From the NCBI RefSeq assembly GCF_003026495.1, contig NZ_PYMA01000004.1, positions 62,001 to 126,000 on the forward strand: DNA of 64,000 bases, read 5' to 3'. Position 1 is the stretch's first letter. Each line of letters begins with the position of its first letter. The notes beneath the pieces were generated by a model. The model did no database searches and had not been told where the DNA came from. It saw nothing but the letters and a program-made list of their open reading frames with translations. Shown in pieces: positions 26,063-35,004 of this stretch. Made by a program: the position numbers and the translations under genes. Source of the stretch: Photobacterium sanctipauli (GTDB lineage Bacteria; Pseudomonadota; Gammaproteobacteria; Enterobacterales; Vibrionaceae).

Positions 26063-27225
26063 AGCAGGTCATTCTTTATTCTGTTCTACTATTGGTAGGC
26101 TTATTTCTATCGCAACTTCTTCCTACTGTTATAGAGGGCTATGCAGCGTGGCAGCCATACCTGATGGTCGTCACCATGTCGGCGCTTGCTTATATCATGA
26201 TCAATGTTGGTCGTGAGTTTGAAATAGATAAAAACAACCTGAAACAATATGGATGGGACTATGTCGTTGCTATGACAACAGCAACATTCCCATGGATTGC
26301 CGTGGTTGCTTACTTCATCTTTGTTCTTATGCCGAGTGACCTTTGGTTCAATGCGGATGCATGGACAGAAACATTGGTAATTGGTCGCTTTGCAGCACCA
26401 ACCTCAGCCGGTGTTTTGTTTGCCATGCTAGCGGCAGCCGGTTTAGGCGCAACCTGGATGTTTAAGAAGGCACGAGTTCTCGCCATCTTTGATGATCTAG
26501 ATACCGTACTGCTGATGATCCCGCTGACAATTCTTGTGGTTGGCTGGCGTCCAGCGCTAGGTCTTACTTTATTGCTGATGTTGGCGCTACTAGTTATCGG
26601 CTACAAGTACCTTCATAAGTGGAACGTTCCTTCATCTGCGGGTGCCATTGTCGGCTATTCAGTACTGATTGCTGGCTTGTGCGAAATGTTCTACATCTCA
26701 ACGGATATCCACTTTGAAGTGCTACTGCCTGCATTTGTGCTTGGTTGTATGATGAAGTCGCAGCATGAGTCGAAAGAAGATCGAAAAGTATCCGTTATGG
26801 TCGCAAGCGCATTTATGGTGCTTGTGGGCTTGAGTTTGCCACAAATTATTGGTGCCGCTGAAGTTGTGAATACTGAGAGTATTACAACGTCTATGCCTGC
26901 AATGGGCATGGGAGAAATTATCTTCCACGTCATTATGATTTCGATTGTGTCGAACCTTGGAAAAATGTTCCCACTATTCTGTTACCGCAAAGAAGCAACG
27001 GTTAAAGAGCGTCTAGCCCTTTCAATCGGTATGTGGCCTCGCGGTGAAGTTGGCGCAGGTGTACTGATGATTAGTATTGGTTACGGTTTTGGTGGCCCAA
27101 TCGTGACTATCAGTATGTTGTCACTCGCATTGAACCTTGTATTGACCGGGTTCTTTATTATGGCGGTGCGCAGTTTAATCCTAACCAAGGACCAAGGAGT
27201 ATCTTATGCGAAAGAGAGAGCTTAA
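26059..27225 (+). CDS. Cation/proton antiporter (CPA family)
   Basis: A 388-aa inner-membrane protein with about 11-12 hydrophobic segments. It has the shape of the Na+/H+ exchanger family, with APTSAGVLFAMLAAAGLGAT near residues 112-131, an acidic FDDLDTVLLMIPL segment near 146-158 that could hold the ion-binding Asp pair, and PRGEVGAGVLMISIGYGFGG near 322-341. It would exchange Na+ or K+ for protons. It overlaps an upstream mini-frame by 4 bases and a downstream 27-aa frame by 20 bases. A very strong terminator closes the unit. Confidence 0.85.
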   Translation: MKQVILYSVLLLVGLFLSQLLPTVIEGYAAWQPYLMVVTMSALAYIMINVGREFEIDKNNLKQYGWDYVVAMTTATFPWIAVVAYFIFVLMPSDLWFNADAWTETLVIGRFAAPTSAGVLFAMLAAAGLGATWMFKKARVLAIFDDLDTVLLMIPLTILVVGWRPALGLTLLLMLALLVIGYKYLHKWNVPSSAGAIVGYSVLIAGLCEMFYISTDIHFEVLLPAFVLGCMMKSQHESKEDRKVSVMVASAFMVLVGLSLPQIIGAAEVVNTESITTSMPAMGMGEIIFHVIMISIVSNLGKMFPLFCYRKEATVKERLALSIGMWPRGEVGAGVLMISIGYGFGGPIVTISMLSLALNLVLTGFFIMAVRSLILTKDQGVSYAKERA

Positions 27226-27289
27226 ATTACTGGCTGCTGTGATCACTATTTTCTTGTTATCACTTGTTGTTGGCCGAGCAGCGGCATAA
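27206..27289 (+). CDS. 27-aa single-span membrane protein overlapping the antiporter gene
   Basis: The frame encodes a basic start (MRKRELK) and one hydrophobic helix (LLAAVITIFLLSLVVG) ending RAAA. The start has an ideal AAGGAG site six bases upstream, located within the antiporter coding end, and the two frames overlap by 20 bases. The unit then ends in a terminator. These points suggest a translated small subunit or regulator of the antiporter. No known family was recognised. Confidence 0.6.
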   Translation: MRKRELKLLAAVITIFLLSLVVGRAAA

Positions 27290-27332
27290 TTCCAAAATTC
27301 ATCCTATATTTATAATTAGTTTCCATAATTTT

Positions 27333-27369
27333 GCGGGCTATGTTTCCAGTTAACATAGCCCGCTTTTTT
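27333..27369 (+). terminator. Terminator of the antiporter unit
   Basis: A perfect 12-bp stem, GCGGGCTATGTT and AACATAGCCCGC, with a 7-base loop and six T after it. Confidence 0.95.
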
Positions 27370-27396
27370 ATTTACTAATGAAAAGGCAGGGGAGCT

Positions 27397-28779
27397 TTAT
27401 ATTGCTGGCTGGGCTTGGATGGTGAGGTTATTCATCCAGCGACGCTTCAGATAGCGTTTAAAGCACAAAGACAGCTTAACTGTTTCTTCGACCAGCATGG
27501 CTGCATAAACCCAACCAAAGCTCCACTCACCAATGAATGCACCATAGGCTGTAACTGGGATGCCGATCATCCACATCGCGATGAAGTCCATGCGTAAGCA
27601 GAATAAGTTTTCGCCACCTGCACGAAGAATACCGTTAATGATGATCATATTAAGCATGCGCAGCGTAACGCCCACACTGATAGCAACCATCGCTGGTTGT
27701 GCGTATGGCAACAGCTCTGCGCTATCTAAGTTCAGCCATGCGATAACAAAACTGCTGTTGATGTATAGGAAGATACCCATACCAATACCAAGAATCAGCA
27801 CGAACTTAATGAAAAACGCAGTCATGGCTTGCGCTGTTTTGAATTCATCACGACCTAACGATTGACCAACTAGCACTGAGCAAGCCACTGAAATACCCAT
27901 AAATACGGAGTACAGTAGTGACTCAAACGGTCCAATCATGCTGAAAACTGCCAATTCAGTGGTACCTAAACGGCCAAATATAATTTGGTAGGTTAGGGTA
28001 CCCAATGCCCACAATAGCGCATTTAATGAATGCGGAATGGCTAATTTTCGGTAAGTCATCCATAGCGTTTGGTGGTTAGGAATCGCTCGGCTTACAAGTA
28101 GCCAGTGATTACGGTAAACCAATACACCCCAGATCATCAAAACCTGTGCAAATCGAGCAATGGTCGTTGCCAATGCAGCACCGGCTACACCCATGGCAGG
28201 AATACCAAAGCCACCTTTAATCAGGACAAAGTTCAGGGCGATATTCAATGCAATGGTAATGGCGCCAAGGATCAAAGGCAGCATTGCATCACCACTTGAG
28301 CGTAGGCTCGATTCTGCAGTGATGATGACATGCGTTAAAATCAAAACCGGAAAGCTATACCAAAGGTATTGAGCACCTTGCTCAATAACTTGAAAGTCAT
28401 TGGTTTGCAATTGCATGATCTGCGGGGCAAAGAACGTAATGACAAAAGTCACCGGTACCATGATAATGGCACCAAACTTCATCGCTTGTAAGGTCACTGT
28501 TTTTGCATGCACTTTATCGTTCTTACCCCAGTATTGGGAGACAAGAACGCCGTTAGCAGCAGCAAGCCCTGCCATGATCATAATTGCGACGAAGTGCCAT
28601 TTAGATGCAATGCCCACAGCCGCTGTGGCTGATTGACCGAAGTCGCTCACCATCAAGACATCGGCAAGTGCAAGAATGGCAACCAACGCACTTTGAATAG
28701 CGACTGGGAAAGCCAGCTTCGCTACACGGGAAAAAAGTCCGTCGGGTAAGGCTGTTTTTTGAATGTTTTTAGTTGTCAT
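27397..28779 (-). CDS. MATE-family multidrug/cation efflux transporter
   Basis: A 460-aa membrane protein with twelve predicted segments in two related halves, the length expected of MATE proteins. Typical sequences are FPVAIQSALVAILALADVLMVSDFG near the start, GAALATTIARFAQ in the middle, and GISVACSVLVGQSLGRDEF near residue 290. It expels drugs or cations using Na+ or H+. A CAGAGGGC-type site precedes the ATG. It is divergent from an AraC-family gene 54 bases away, which is a likely regulator. Confidence 0.9.
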   Translation of the reverse strand: MTTKNIQKTALPDGLFSRVAKLAFPVAIQSALVAILALADVLMVSDFGQSATAAVGIASKWHFVAIMIMAGLAAANGVLVSQYWGKNDKVHAKTVTLQAMKFGAIIMVPVTFVITFFAPQIMQLQTNDFQVIEQGAQYLWYSFPVLILTHVIITAESSLRSSGDAMLPLILGAITIALNIALNFVLIKGGFGIPAMGVAGAALATTIARFAQVLMIWGVLVYRNHWLLVSRAIPNHQTLWMTYRKLAIPHSLNALLWALGTLTYQIIFGRLGTTELAVFSMIGPFESLLYSVFMGISVACSVLVGQSLGRDEFKTAQAMTAFFIKFVLILGIGMGIFLYINSSFVIAWLNLDSAELLPYAQPAMVAISVGVTLRMLNMIIINGILRAGGENLFCLRMDFIAMWMIGIPVTAYGAFIGEWSFGWVYAAMLVEETVKLSLCFKRYLKRRWMNNLTIQAQPAI

Positions 28780-28833
28780 ATTTATGCCCTCTGTTTACGG
28801 TGGCAAATATATAAGAGCAAGGACGTAAGCGAC

Positions 28834-29736
28834 ATGTTAGAAAAACCAGAAAACCTGTGCGAATCTGTCACCATTGAACGGCGGCTAAAAGATAAGAAAA
28901 CGGGTTGGGTAGAAAAGGTTTACCTTTCAGAGGCATGCAAGGAACGTTTCCTCACTCAGTCGGACTTGCCTGAGCTGACCGACAATGAATTCTTTATGGC
29001 GGGTTTAGCTGAATTATCTGATGGTTATGAGATTGAGCGGGTGAGCACGTCTATCCATACCTTGTTATTTACTCTCGATGGCAAAGGTAAACTGACCACT
29101 GAGGATAAAGAGTATGATCTGTTGCCCAATACTCTGACCATTCTGCCTGCCGGTTTGCCGTTTCGGTTTGAGCTAGCTGAAGCGAGCGGGTATTGGAAGA
29201 TGGCTTGGGTGCTATTGGAGCCAACAGATAAATGGCACCCCATTTCGGCCCATGGACAGCGTGTTGAGTTCACCCAGCTGAGTGAGCAGGTATGGTCGGT
29301 AATGAATTTACTACATAGCGAAATTAGCGGGCGTTCAAGTTATAGAAAGTTGTTTGCCAGTGAGTTGTCGCGCTTGCTGTTGGGGTCTACGACATTGGCG
29401 CCATCAAATTCGGTGCTTCGGGTGCAAAGTGTATTCAATGAAATAGAATCACAGCTTCATCACAACTGGACGGTGAAGGGGATTGCCGAGCAGTGCTTTT
29501 TGAGTACAGAGCAACTCAATCGCATTACCAAACAGTTATATCAGTGTTCAACACAGCAGCGGCTAATTACGCTAAGGATGGAAAAGGCGGTCGATTTGCT
29601 TCATTACCGCGAGTGGTCGATAGGCATGGTTGCTCAGCGTCTTGGTTACGCAGATCCATTTAATTTTACCCATCGGTTTAGGCAATATCATGGCTGCTCA
29701 CCAAGGGAGTTTCGTAAGCGCTTGGATCTACATTGA
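28834..29736 (+). CDS. AraC-family transcriptional regulator
   Basis: A 300-aa regulator. The N-terminal part (about 1-180) has a cupin-like arm with DGKGKLTTEDKEYDLLPNTLTILPAG. The C-terminal about 100 residues form two helix-turn-helix motifs, IAEQCFLSTEQLNRITKQL and VAQRLGYADPFNFTHRFRQYHGCSPREF, the classical AraC signature. The ATG at 28834 follows AAGGACG; the frame is open earlier to 28759 but that would overlap the MATE start. Divergent pairing with the MATE gene suggests control of efflux. Confidence 0.88.
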   Translation: MLEKPENLCESVTIERRLKDKKTGWVEKVYLSEACKERFLTQSDLPELTDNEFFMAGLAELSDGYEIERVSTSIHTLLFTLDGKGKLTTEDKEYDLLPNTLTILPAGLPFRFELAEASGYWKMAWVLLEPTDKWHPISAHGQRVEFTQLSEQVWSVMNLLHSEISGRSSYRKLFASELSRLLLGSTTLAPSNSVLRVQSVFNEIESQLHHNWTVKGIAEQCFLSTEQLNRITKQLYQCSTQQRLITLRMEKAVDLLHYREWSIGMVAQRLGYADPFNFTHRFRQYHGCSPREFRKRLDLH

Positions 29737-29806
29737 TGGGAAGCAAAGCTATTGAATGAGTACAGTAACGTATTTCATATGCTTCCCATAATATTGAAAA
29801 TAGAGG

Positions 29807-30337
29807 TTATTTTAACTCTATCTTCTTCAGTGCGTTAAACAGTAGCTCCTTATCTGACTCAGAGACATATTTCACCGTAATGGACTGCTTAAACATGTCT
29901 TCTTGCTTTGCTGATATCTTGCCGTTTTGCTCAATGTAGGCTGCTAGCTCAACATTGATTTGGTTACCCAATGTCAGCAGTTCTGGGCGAATGACTTGAT
30001 GAAGATCCCTTGGCTGATTGGAGGCCGGCTGTGACAGCCAATCTGCGCGATGGCGGTATTGGATTGCTTTGGCTACCGCTATTTGAGCTTGAAAGAATGC
30101 TTTTGTTTGTTGTGGTGATAAGCCGTGATTGGCTGCTGAATCTATGGCCTTTTTTACTACCACTTTTTCACGTTCGACATCTTCGATCGGTAAATGGTTA
30201 TTGGCCTTAAATAAAGCAACATCTTCCATGTAACTAAGTCGTTCATTAATAGTATTAAACAGTGACTCTGCTTGAGAAGCAGCCTGTACTGTTAATGAAG
30301 ACATGACTAATATTGTATAAGTAATTAATTTTTTCAT
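29807..30337 (-). CDS. Secreted chorismate mutase, AroQ gamma class
   Basis: A 176-aa protein with a signal peptide (MKKLITYTILVMSSLTVQA). The mature part has the mutase pattern NERLSYMEDVALFKANNHLPIEDVEREKVVV, then HRADWLSQP, an Arg/Lys/Glu set that matches monofunctional periplasmic *AroQ proteins. It would convert chorismate to prephenate outside the cytoplasm, a puzzling location whose role is unknown. It is the second gene after cpdP, 15 bases downstream, and both products are exported. Confidence 0.88.
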   Translation of the reverse strand: MKKLITYTILVMSSLTVQAASQAESLFNTINERLSYMEDVALFKANNHLPIEDVEREKVVVKKAIDSAANHGLSPQQTKAFFQAQIAVAKAIQYRHRADWLSQPASNQPRDLHQVIRPELLTLGNQINVELAAYIEQNGKISAKQEDMFKQSITVKYVSESDKELLFNALKKIELK

Positions 30338-30352
30338 ACTAATTCCATGTAA

Positions 30353-31345
30353 TTAAAGGGAAAAGCTATCACCTTGTGAAGGAAAGATAAAATTCACGCC
30401 CAAGTCGTTTTGGGCTTCTAGCTGCTGCATGATGACTGTTTTTGGATCGTCACCTTTTTTCATGCTGTATTTGATATGACTAACGACAATGTTGAGCCCT
30501 TTCAGCGAACCTTTCCCGCCTGATAACTGTTCAAGACTTCTTAACTCATGCATTAACCAGTCAGGGGTTAAGTGACCAAATAAAAATTTATCCTCCACGC
30601 TATTGGTGAAGGACACTTCGATGAAGATGCCAGCAAGTTTCTTCTCTTCGATGTAAGGCGCAATCGATCGCCATACGTTGTTAAGCGCATCGCTCTTTTC
30701 AACTTTATCTGGCCCGGTATCGCCGAAGTAGACGAGGGCATGCCCATTGCTATCAAACAAGAAAGCTGTGGATTCGATACCAGAGTGGCTCAAAGGAAAT
30801 GCTTTCACTTTTAAAGTCGTAGCTTCGACGTTTTTCCAGCTGCCAGTATTGAGATCAGTCATTGTGTATTTATTGAGCTTGAACCCTTCACCACGGTTAG
30901 AGAAGTTTGGCCAAGACACCCAATTAAAATAGGTTTCTGCTAATGCCGAATTGACTGAAGGTAGTGCGTATATATGCTTAAAGCTGTCATCAGGTGAAGC
31001 GATGATCATACCTGCAACGTGATCAAGGTGGGCATGACTAATGAAGTAGCCTTTAATGCGCTCTTTAAGTACATAACCAATCAGGTTGTAGGCTGACTCT
31101 TCCGGCACTGTGATGTTGTTGAAGGCTCCCTGATCAGCAGCAACGCTAATACCATTGACCAATGTGCCTGCATCCAAGGTAACGAAATTATTGTCTTTGG
31201 AGGCTTTCATTAAGAAAGCGGTCAAATTCCCATCCTGGATACCACCGCGAGCGCCCAATGTAACAACATCAAACTGGGGAGTTGATGGTGACGCTGTCAC
31301 ACCAAAGGTGATAAGCGCAAAGAGTAGTAGAGCAAATTTTTTCAA
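30353..31345 (-). CDS. cpdP: Periplasmic 3',5'-cyclic-nucleotide phosphodiesterase, class II
   Basis: A 330-aa metallo-beta-lactamase-fold enzyme. Signal sequence MKKFALLLFALITFGVTA is followed by VVTLGARGGIQDGN, the metal motif HAHLDH at 104-109, and further FPLSHSG, YFGDTGPD and FGHLTP blocks, all in the class II cyclic phosphodiesterase pattern known from Vibrio fischeri CpdP. It hydrolyses cyclic AMP in the periplasm. I chose a TTG start at 31345 with GAGG/AGGA before it, because the longer frame to 31396 adds residues before the signal peptide. It heads an operon with chorismate mutase. Confidence 0.9.
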   Translation of the reverse strand: MKKFALLLFALITFGVTASPSTPQFDVVTLGARGGIQDGNLTAFLMKASKDNNFVTLDAGTLVNGISVAADQGAFNNITVPEESAYNLIGYVLKERIKGYFISHAHLDHVAGMIIASPDDSFKHIYALPSVNSALAETYFNWVSWPNFSNRGEGFKLNKYTMTDLNTGSWKNVEATTLKVKAFPLSHSGIESTAFLFDSNGHALVYFGDTGPDKVEKSDALNNVWRSIAPYIEEKKLAGIFIEVSFTNSVEDKFLFGHLTPDWLMHELRSLEQLSGGKGSLKGLNIVVSHIKYSMKKGDDPKTVIMQQLEAQNDLGVNFIFPSQGDSFSL

Positions 31346-31471
31346 CGTCCTAACCTCAAATAAACTGACATCCTTGCCTGTACTATCAGGCACCAAAAGC
31401 CATTGTAATTGAGATGTAAGGAATAAGTAGTGTTTTATTGTGAGCGTGTTTTACGAGAAGAGAGAAAGAGG

Positions 31472-31504
31472 TATACCCAAGCTACTTGCAGTAACTTGGG
31501 TATA
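31472..31504. repeat. Intergenic palindrome, TACCCAAG type (copy 2)
   Basis: TATACCCAAGCTAC and GTAACTTGGGTATA, 13 of 14 pairs, with a 5-base loop, upstream of cpdP and downstream of the gene at 31552. It shares its core with the element at 10140-10176. Confidence 0.65.
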
Positions 31505-31551
31505 TATAAATGCCGGCGGTGATTTACTTGCCGACATCATGGATAGTCATT

Positions 31552-31902
31552 TTATTTGCGCTTAGGCTGCTGGTAAGTGCGGCCAGCTGTTTGGTATACG
31601 TCTTTTTGTTTCATTTCGAACATAGCGAAGAAGAACCAAGCAACGAACTTAATCACATCGTCACCATCATTCATGATGTATTCAACGTACTCTTCTTCTT
31701 GACCTTCGTCGTTTTCATGAACAGATACGTGGTAAATACGGCGCTCACCCTCGATTTCAGCTAACTGGAATTGACCCGCTAGTGATGCAGCAGCTTCGGC
31801 AACGTCGGTGTCTTCACACGCTTTAAGTGCTTCAAGTGCTTGTGGTAAGTTTTCTTTCTCACACAGTGATTTAACCAGTGCTTCAAACTGTTCGTGTTGC
31901 AT
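31552..31902 (-). CDS. Hypothetical protein, 116 aa
   Basis: A soluble acidic protein (starts MQHEQFEALVKSLCEKENLPQALEAL in helix pattern). It continues with a Glu-rich middle (HENDEGQEEEYVEY) and an aromatic stretch FVAWFFFAMFEMKQKDVYQ. No domain was recognised by eye. GAGG and AAAGAA lie before the ATG at 31902, which I preferred to the longer frame to 31962. It is divergent from the ACT-domain gene. Confidence 0.7.
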   Translation of the reverse strand: MQHEQFEALVKSLCEKENLPQALEALKACEDTDVAEAAASLAGQFQLAEIEGERRIYHVSVHENDEGQEEEYVEYIMNDGDDVIKFVAWFFFAMFEMKQKDVYQTAGRTYQQPKRK

Positions 31903-32046
31903 TTCTTTAACCTCAATAATACCCATTGGTATGATGCTAGTATTGTAACAGCGTGAAAGCATGATGCAGCAAAAGAATTGCCTGAGATCTCAGGGCAAGC
32001 ATTGTATGCTGATTTACTGACCAATGATGAATAGCAAGGAGAGACG

Positions 32047-32463
32047 ATGGCAGGGATAACGGATTTAGCAACTTTGCTAACTAATATGTCGCCGGTTTTG
32101 ATGGATGGCGAATTTGTTTTCTGTACTCAGGAGCTCAAGGGGGATACGTCCGAAGTGTTAGCGGCTGCTGTAGCGTTAAAACCATTAGCGACTTTTGTGG
32201 AACCAGAAGGCTTAACGCTGGTATTGGCCAAAGCCGTCGCTGATCAGCATGGCCTTGGATATGAAGGCGTGTTTAAAGGGATAACTCTGACGGTGCATTC
32301 TAGTTTGGAAGCGGTAGGCTTAACGGCGGCGGTTGCTACGCGGCTTGCCGAGTATTCCATCAGTGCCAATGTTGTTGCGGCTTATTATCATGATCATGTT
32401 TTTGTGCCAGTGAATCGCGCTGAAGAGGCTTTGCAAGCATTGGCTACGATGAATACACCGTAA
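32047..32463 (+). CDS. ACT-domain protein (ACT_3/ACT_7 type)
   Basis: A 138-aa protein with two ACT-like halves. The first is MSPVLMDGEFVFCTQEL, and the second is TLTVHSSLEAVGLTAAVATRLAEYSISANVVAAYYHDHVFVPV in pattern (typical of ligand-binding ACT proteins, with the SISAN strand). ACT domains usually sense amino acids. A GGAGAG site lies just before the start. It is likely to be single; its partner is unknown. Confidence 0.82.
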   Translation: MAGITDLATLLTNMSPVLMDGEFVFCTQELKGDTSEVLAAAVALKPLATFVEPEGLTLVLAKAVADQHGLGYEGVFKGITLTVHSSLEAVGLTAAVATRLAEYSISANVVAAYYHDHVFVPVNRAEEALQALATMNTP

Positions 32464-32804
32464 TTCCTCGCTCATTAAATTAAGTGAATGTTGAAGTTTG
32501 CTATTTGTCTCACAAACATCATTTTTGATGATGTTTGTGGCGAATTAATAAGACGCGCCTAACAGATTGTGTATACGTTGTTTGTTAGTGCGTGGCGTTT
32601 TTATGCTTCGTATCGCATTTTGTAGCCGCGGATAAACGAATAAAATCCGTTTATTTTCAACCTTTTTTCATTTCATTATCTACGCCCCTTATCTACGCCT
32701 TCATGATTGGTTTGGGGGAGGGTCTGTTTTGTCCTGAGGTTTTTGATAATAAGCCTGTATCCATTGGAATAACTCCAACAAAAAAAGGAAAAAGGAGATA
32801 TCGA

Positions 32805-34820
32805 GTGAAACGGAACATGAGAACCTACCTTGCAATCGCTATTGCTGCATCCCTAACGGCTTGTGCTAGCACCGATGCAACGACCAACACGTCTAACGAT
32901 GTGTATCTTTGTGATGCTCAGATGATGACGCAATCGGATGATTTACGTATTTATCAAATCATGGTCGAGAGCTTTGTTGATGGTGATCCAGCTATTGGCC
33001 ATGGTACAGGATATGGTACAAGTCACCACATGGGGGATTTGCAGGGTATTATCGATTCACTCGATTATATTGAATCATTAAGCATGAATGCGATTTGGTT
33101 GACGCCGATTTTCTATTCGATTCCGGTTGAAGGCCAAGCTCACTGGGCGGATCGTTTAGATGCAACAGGCTATTTCGCCAGCGACTATTTCAAGATTGAT
33201 CCGCGTTTTGGCACCATGGAGCAAGCCAAAGAGCTGGTAGAAAAAGCACATGAGAAGGGCCTATACGTTTTCTTTGATGGCGTGTTTGGACACCATAAGG
33301 CAAACATAGTGCCGTCACCTGAAGGAAGATTACCTGTTGGTGAAGATAACCCGGTGAGTTACCCAGAAAGTTTGGCGTTCTACCAGGAAGTGGCGACCTA
33401 TTGGATTAAAGAGCTAAAGATTGATGGCTGGCGTTTGGATCAGGCATACCAAGTACCAACTGATGCTTGGAAGGCCATTCGCCGAAGTGTAGATGAAGCC
33501 TCAAAATCCGTTACCTACGTGAACAACAAAGGTGAAACGGTTAATCCGCTTGGCTATATGGTTGCGGAGATCTGGAATAACCAAAACTACATCACCGAAA
33601 CCGGTTATGGAGAGCAGGATAACCCGGCGCTGTGTTCAGCATTTGATTTCCCAATGCGATACCGTGTTGTTGAGACTTTTGCCGTAAACGAAAATAGCAT
33701 CGGCAGTAAGGGGGGAGAATGGCTGAACGAGGGCATGAACCTGCATAGCTTATATCCTGACCATGCTAAACCGAACTTAATGCTTGGTAACCATGACTTG
33801 GTGCGTTTTGGTGACTTGCTGCAACGGGGTGATATTGCATCACCGAATGAGTCGGAATATTGGGCGCGCCATAAAGCCGCGTTGTCATTCCAAGCCGCTT
33901 ATTCTGGGCCAATTACCCTCTATTATGGCGAGGAAATTGGTGATCAAGTTGATGGCTATGCCGGTAAGGTTGAGCAAGATTGCGCTGTTCAAGGGCTATG
34001 TGATGATCATGTCGGCCGCACCAGTGCAAAAATTGATGGTGTAACGGCCTCGATAAATAGTCAGCAGGCTGAACTGAAGCGCTATGTCAGTGAGCTGATG
34101 ACATTGCGTGAGCAACACCCTGCGTTATCTTCGGGTAAGCGTACCAATATTGTTGCGAACGATACGGCTTATGTTGACCACAAGCAAGGTGAAAACGAAG
34201 CGCTCTTGTATATGGTCAGCACCAGCTCTCGTGCTGATATCATTGTCATAAATGGCGCTCAATCTGGCTCGGAAGGTGCATTGGTTGATTTACAATCTGG
34301 CGAGCGTTTCACTCAACAAGATGGCCAATACTACATTCCGCTTACTGCTTTTGAGGCACGTTTCCTAAAAATTGAATCGCCATCTGAAAAAGGGGCCATT
34401 GCCAAAGCGGGTGTCGCTACTTCATTAACAGGCGAGGGTTTTATGGCGCAGTGCGATAACCCAACCGTTAATGAAGCTGGGCCAATTAACGAAACATTGT
34501 ATGTGGTTGGTGACTTTGCTGATGCAGGTTGGTCTCATAAATCACACCGTGCTTATGAGTACAAAGGCGATAATACCTATCAAGTGGTGGTAGAGGAAAA
34601 AGCTGGATCATACCGAATGCAGTATGCGAGCAAAGATTGGTCACCACAGTTTACTGCCGATGGGTTAGAACTAAAGCCTGGTGCAACAGGTATGCTGAAA
34701 GCGGGTGGATATGGCAAAGATACAGCGGTGACCCTACCTGAAGCCGGTAGCTATGTATGGAGCTTAAAATTCACTGATGCTGGGTACCCAGAACAGCTAA
34801 TGGTATCAAAGTGCCCATAA
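32805..34820 (+). CDS. Lipoprotein alpha-amylase (GH13)
   Basis: A 671-aa glycoside hydrolase with a lipoprotein signal (lipobox LTAC, Cys17). The catalytic barrel runs from about residue 40 to 450: nucleophile Asp212 in GWRLDQ, acid/base Glu255 in MVAEIWN, and Asp331 in GNHDLVRFGD, a complete GH13 triad. The C-terminal about 100 residues (from INETLYVVGDF) look like a pullulanase-type or starch-binding beta-domain. It would act on extracellular alpha-glucans at the outer membrane. The start is GTG seven bases after AAGGAG; the frame is open far upstream, but that extension has no ribosome site. Confidence 0.88.
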   Translation: MKRNMRTYLAIAIAASLTACASTDATTNTSNDVYLCDAQMMTQSDDLRIYQIMVESFVDGDPAIGHGTGYGTSHHMGDLQGIIDSLDYIESLSMNAIWLTPIFYSIPVEGQAHWADRLDATGYFASDYFKIDPRFGTMEQAKELVEKAHEKGLYVFFDGVFGHHKANIVPSPEGRLPVGEDNPVSYPESLAFYQEVATYWIKELKIDGWRLDQAYQVPTDAWKAIRRSVDEASKSVTYVNNKGETVNPLGYMVAEIWNNQNYITETGYGEQDNPALCSAFDFPMRYRVVETFAVNENSIGSKGGEWLNEGMNLHSLYPDHAKPNLMLGNHDLVRFGDLLQRGDIASPNESEYWARHKAALSFQAAYSGPITLYYGEEIGDQVDGYAGKVEQDCAVQGLCDDHVGRTSAKIDGVTASINSQQAELKRYVSELMTLREQHPALSSGKRTNIVANDTAYVDHKQGENEALLYMVSTSSRADIIVINGAQSGSEGALVDLQSGERFTQQDGQYYIPLTAFEARFLKIESPSEKGAIAKAGVATSLTGEGFMAQCDNPTVNEAGPINETLYVVGDFADAGWSHKSHRAYEYKGDNTYQVVVEEKAGSYRMQYASKDWSPQFTADGLELKPGATGMLKAGGYGKDTAVTLPEAGSYVWSLKFTDAGYPEQLMVSKCP

Positions 34821-34861
34821 CGTTTTTTTTGCGTCTTAACATATTCATTTAGTGCAAGTTT

Positions 34862-34892
34862 AAAGGGTCTGACAGAGTTAGGCCCTTTTTTA
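34862..34892 (+). terminator. Terminator of the amylase gene
   Basis: AAAGGGTCTGAC and GTTAGGCCCTTT pair with two G-T pairs across a 4-base loop and are followed by TTTTA. Confidence 0.8.
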
Positions 34893-35004
34893 TTCTCTAT
34901 TTTAGTTATCTACTTTGCTAAGTAGACTAGATACAATGACTTATCTTTGTAATATAGGGAAAGAGGGGCTAGTTTTTAGGGTAAAGCAAACTAAAGGATT
35001 AGCG

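Noticed and set aside
32592-32804. N-terminal extension of the alpha-amylase frame
   Set aside because: The extension has no ribosome site, and its removal gives a classical lipoprotein signal directly after AAGGAG.
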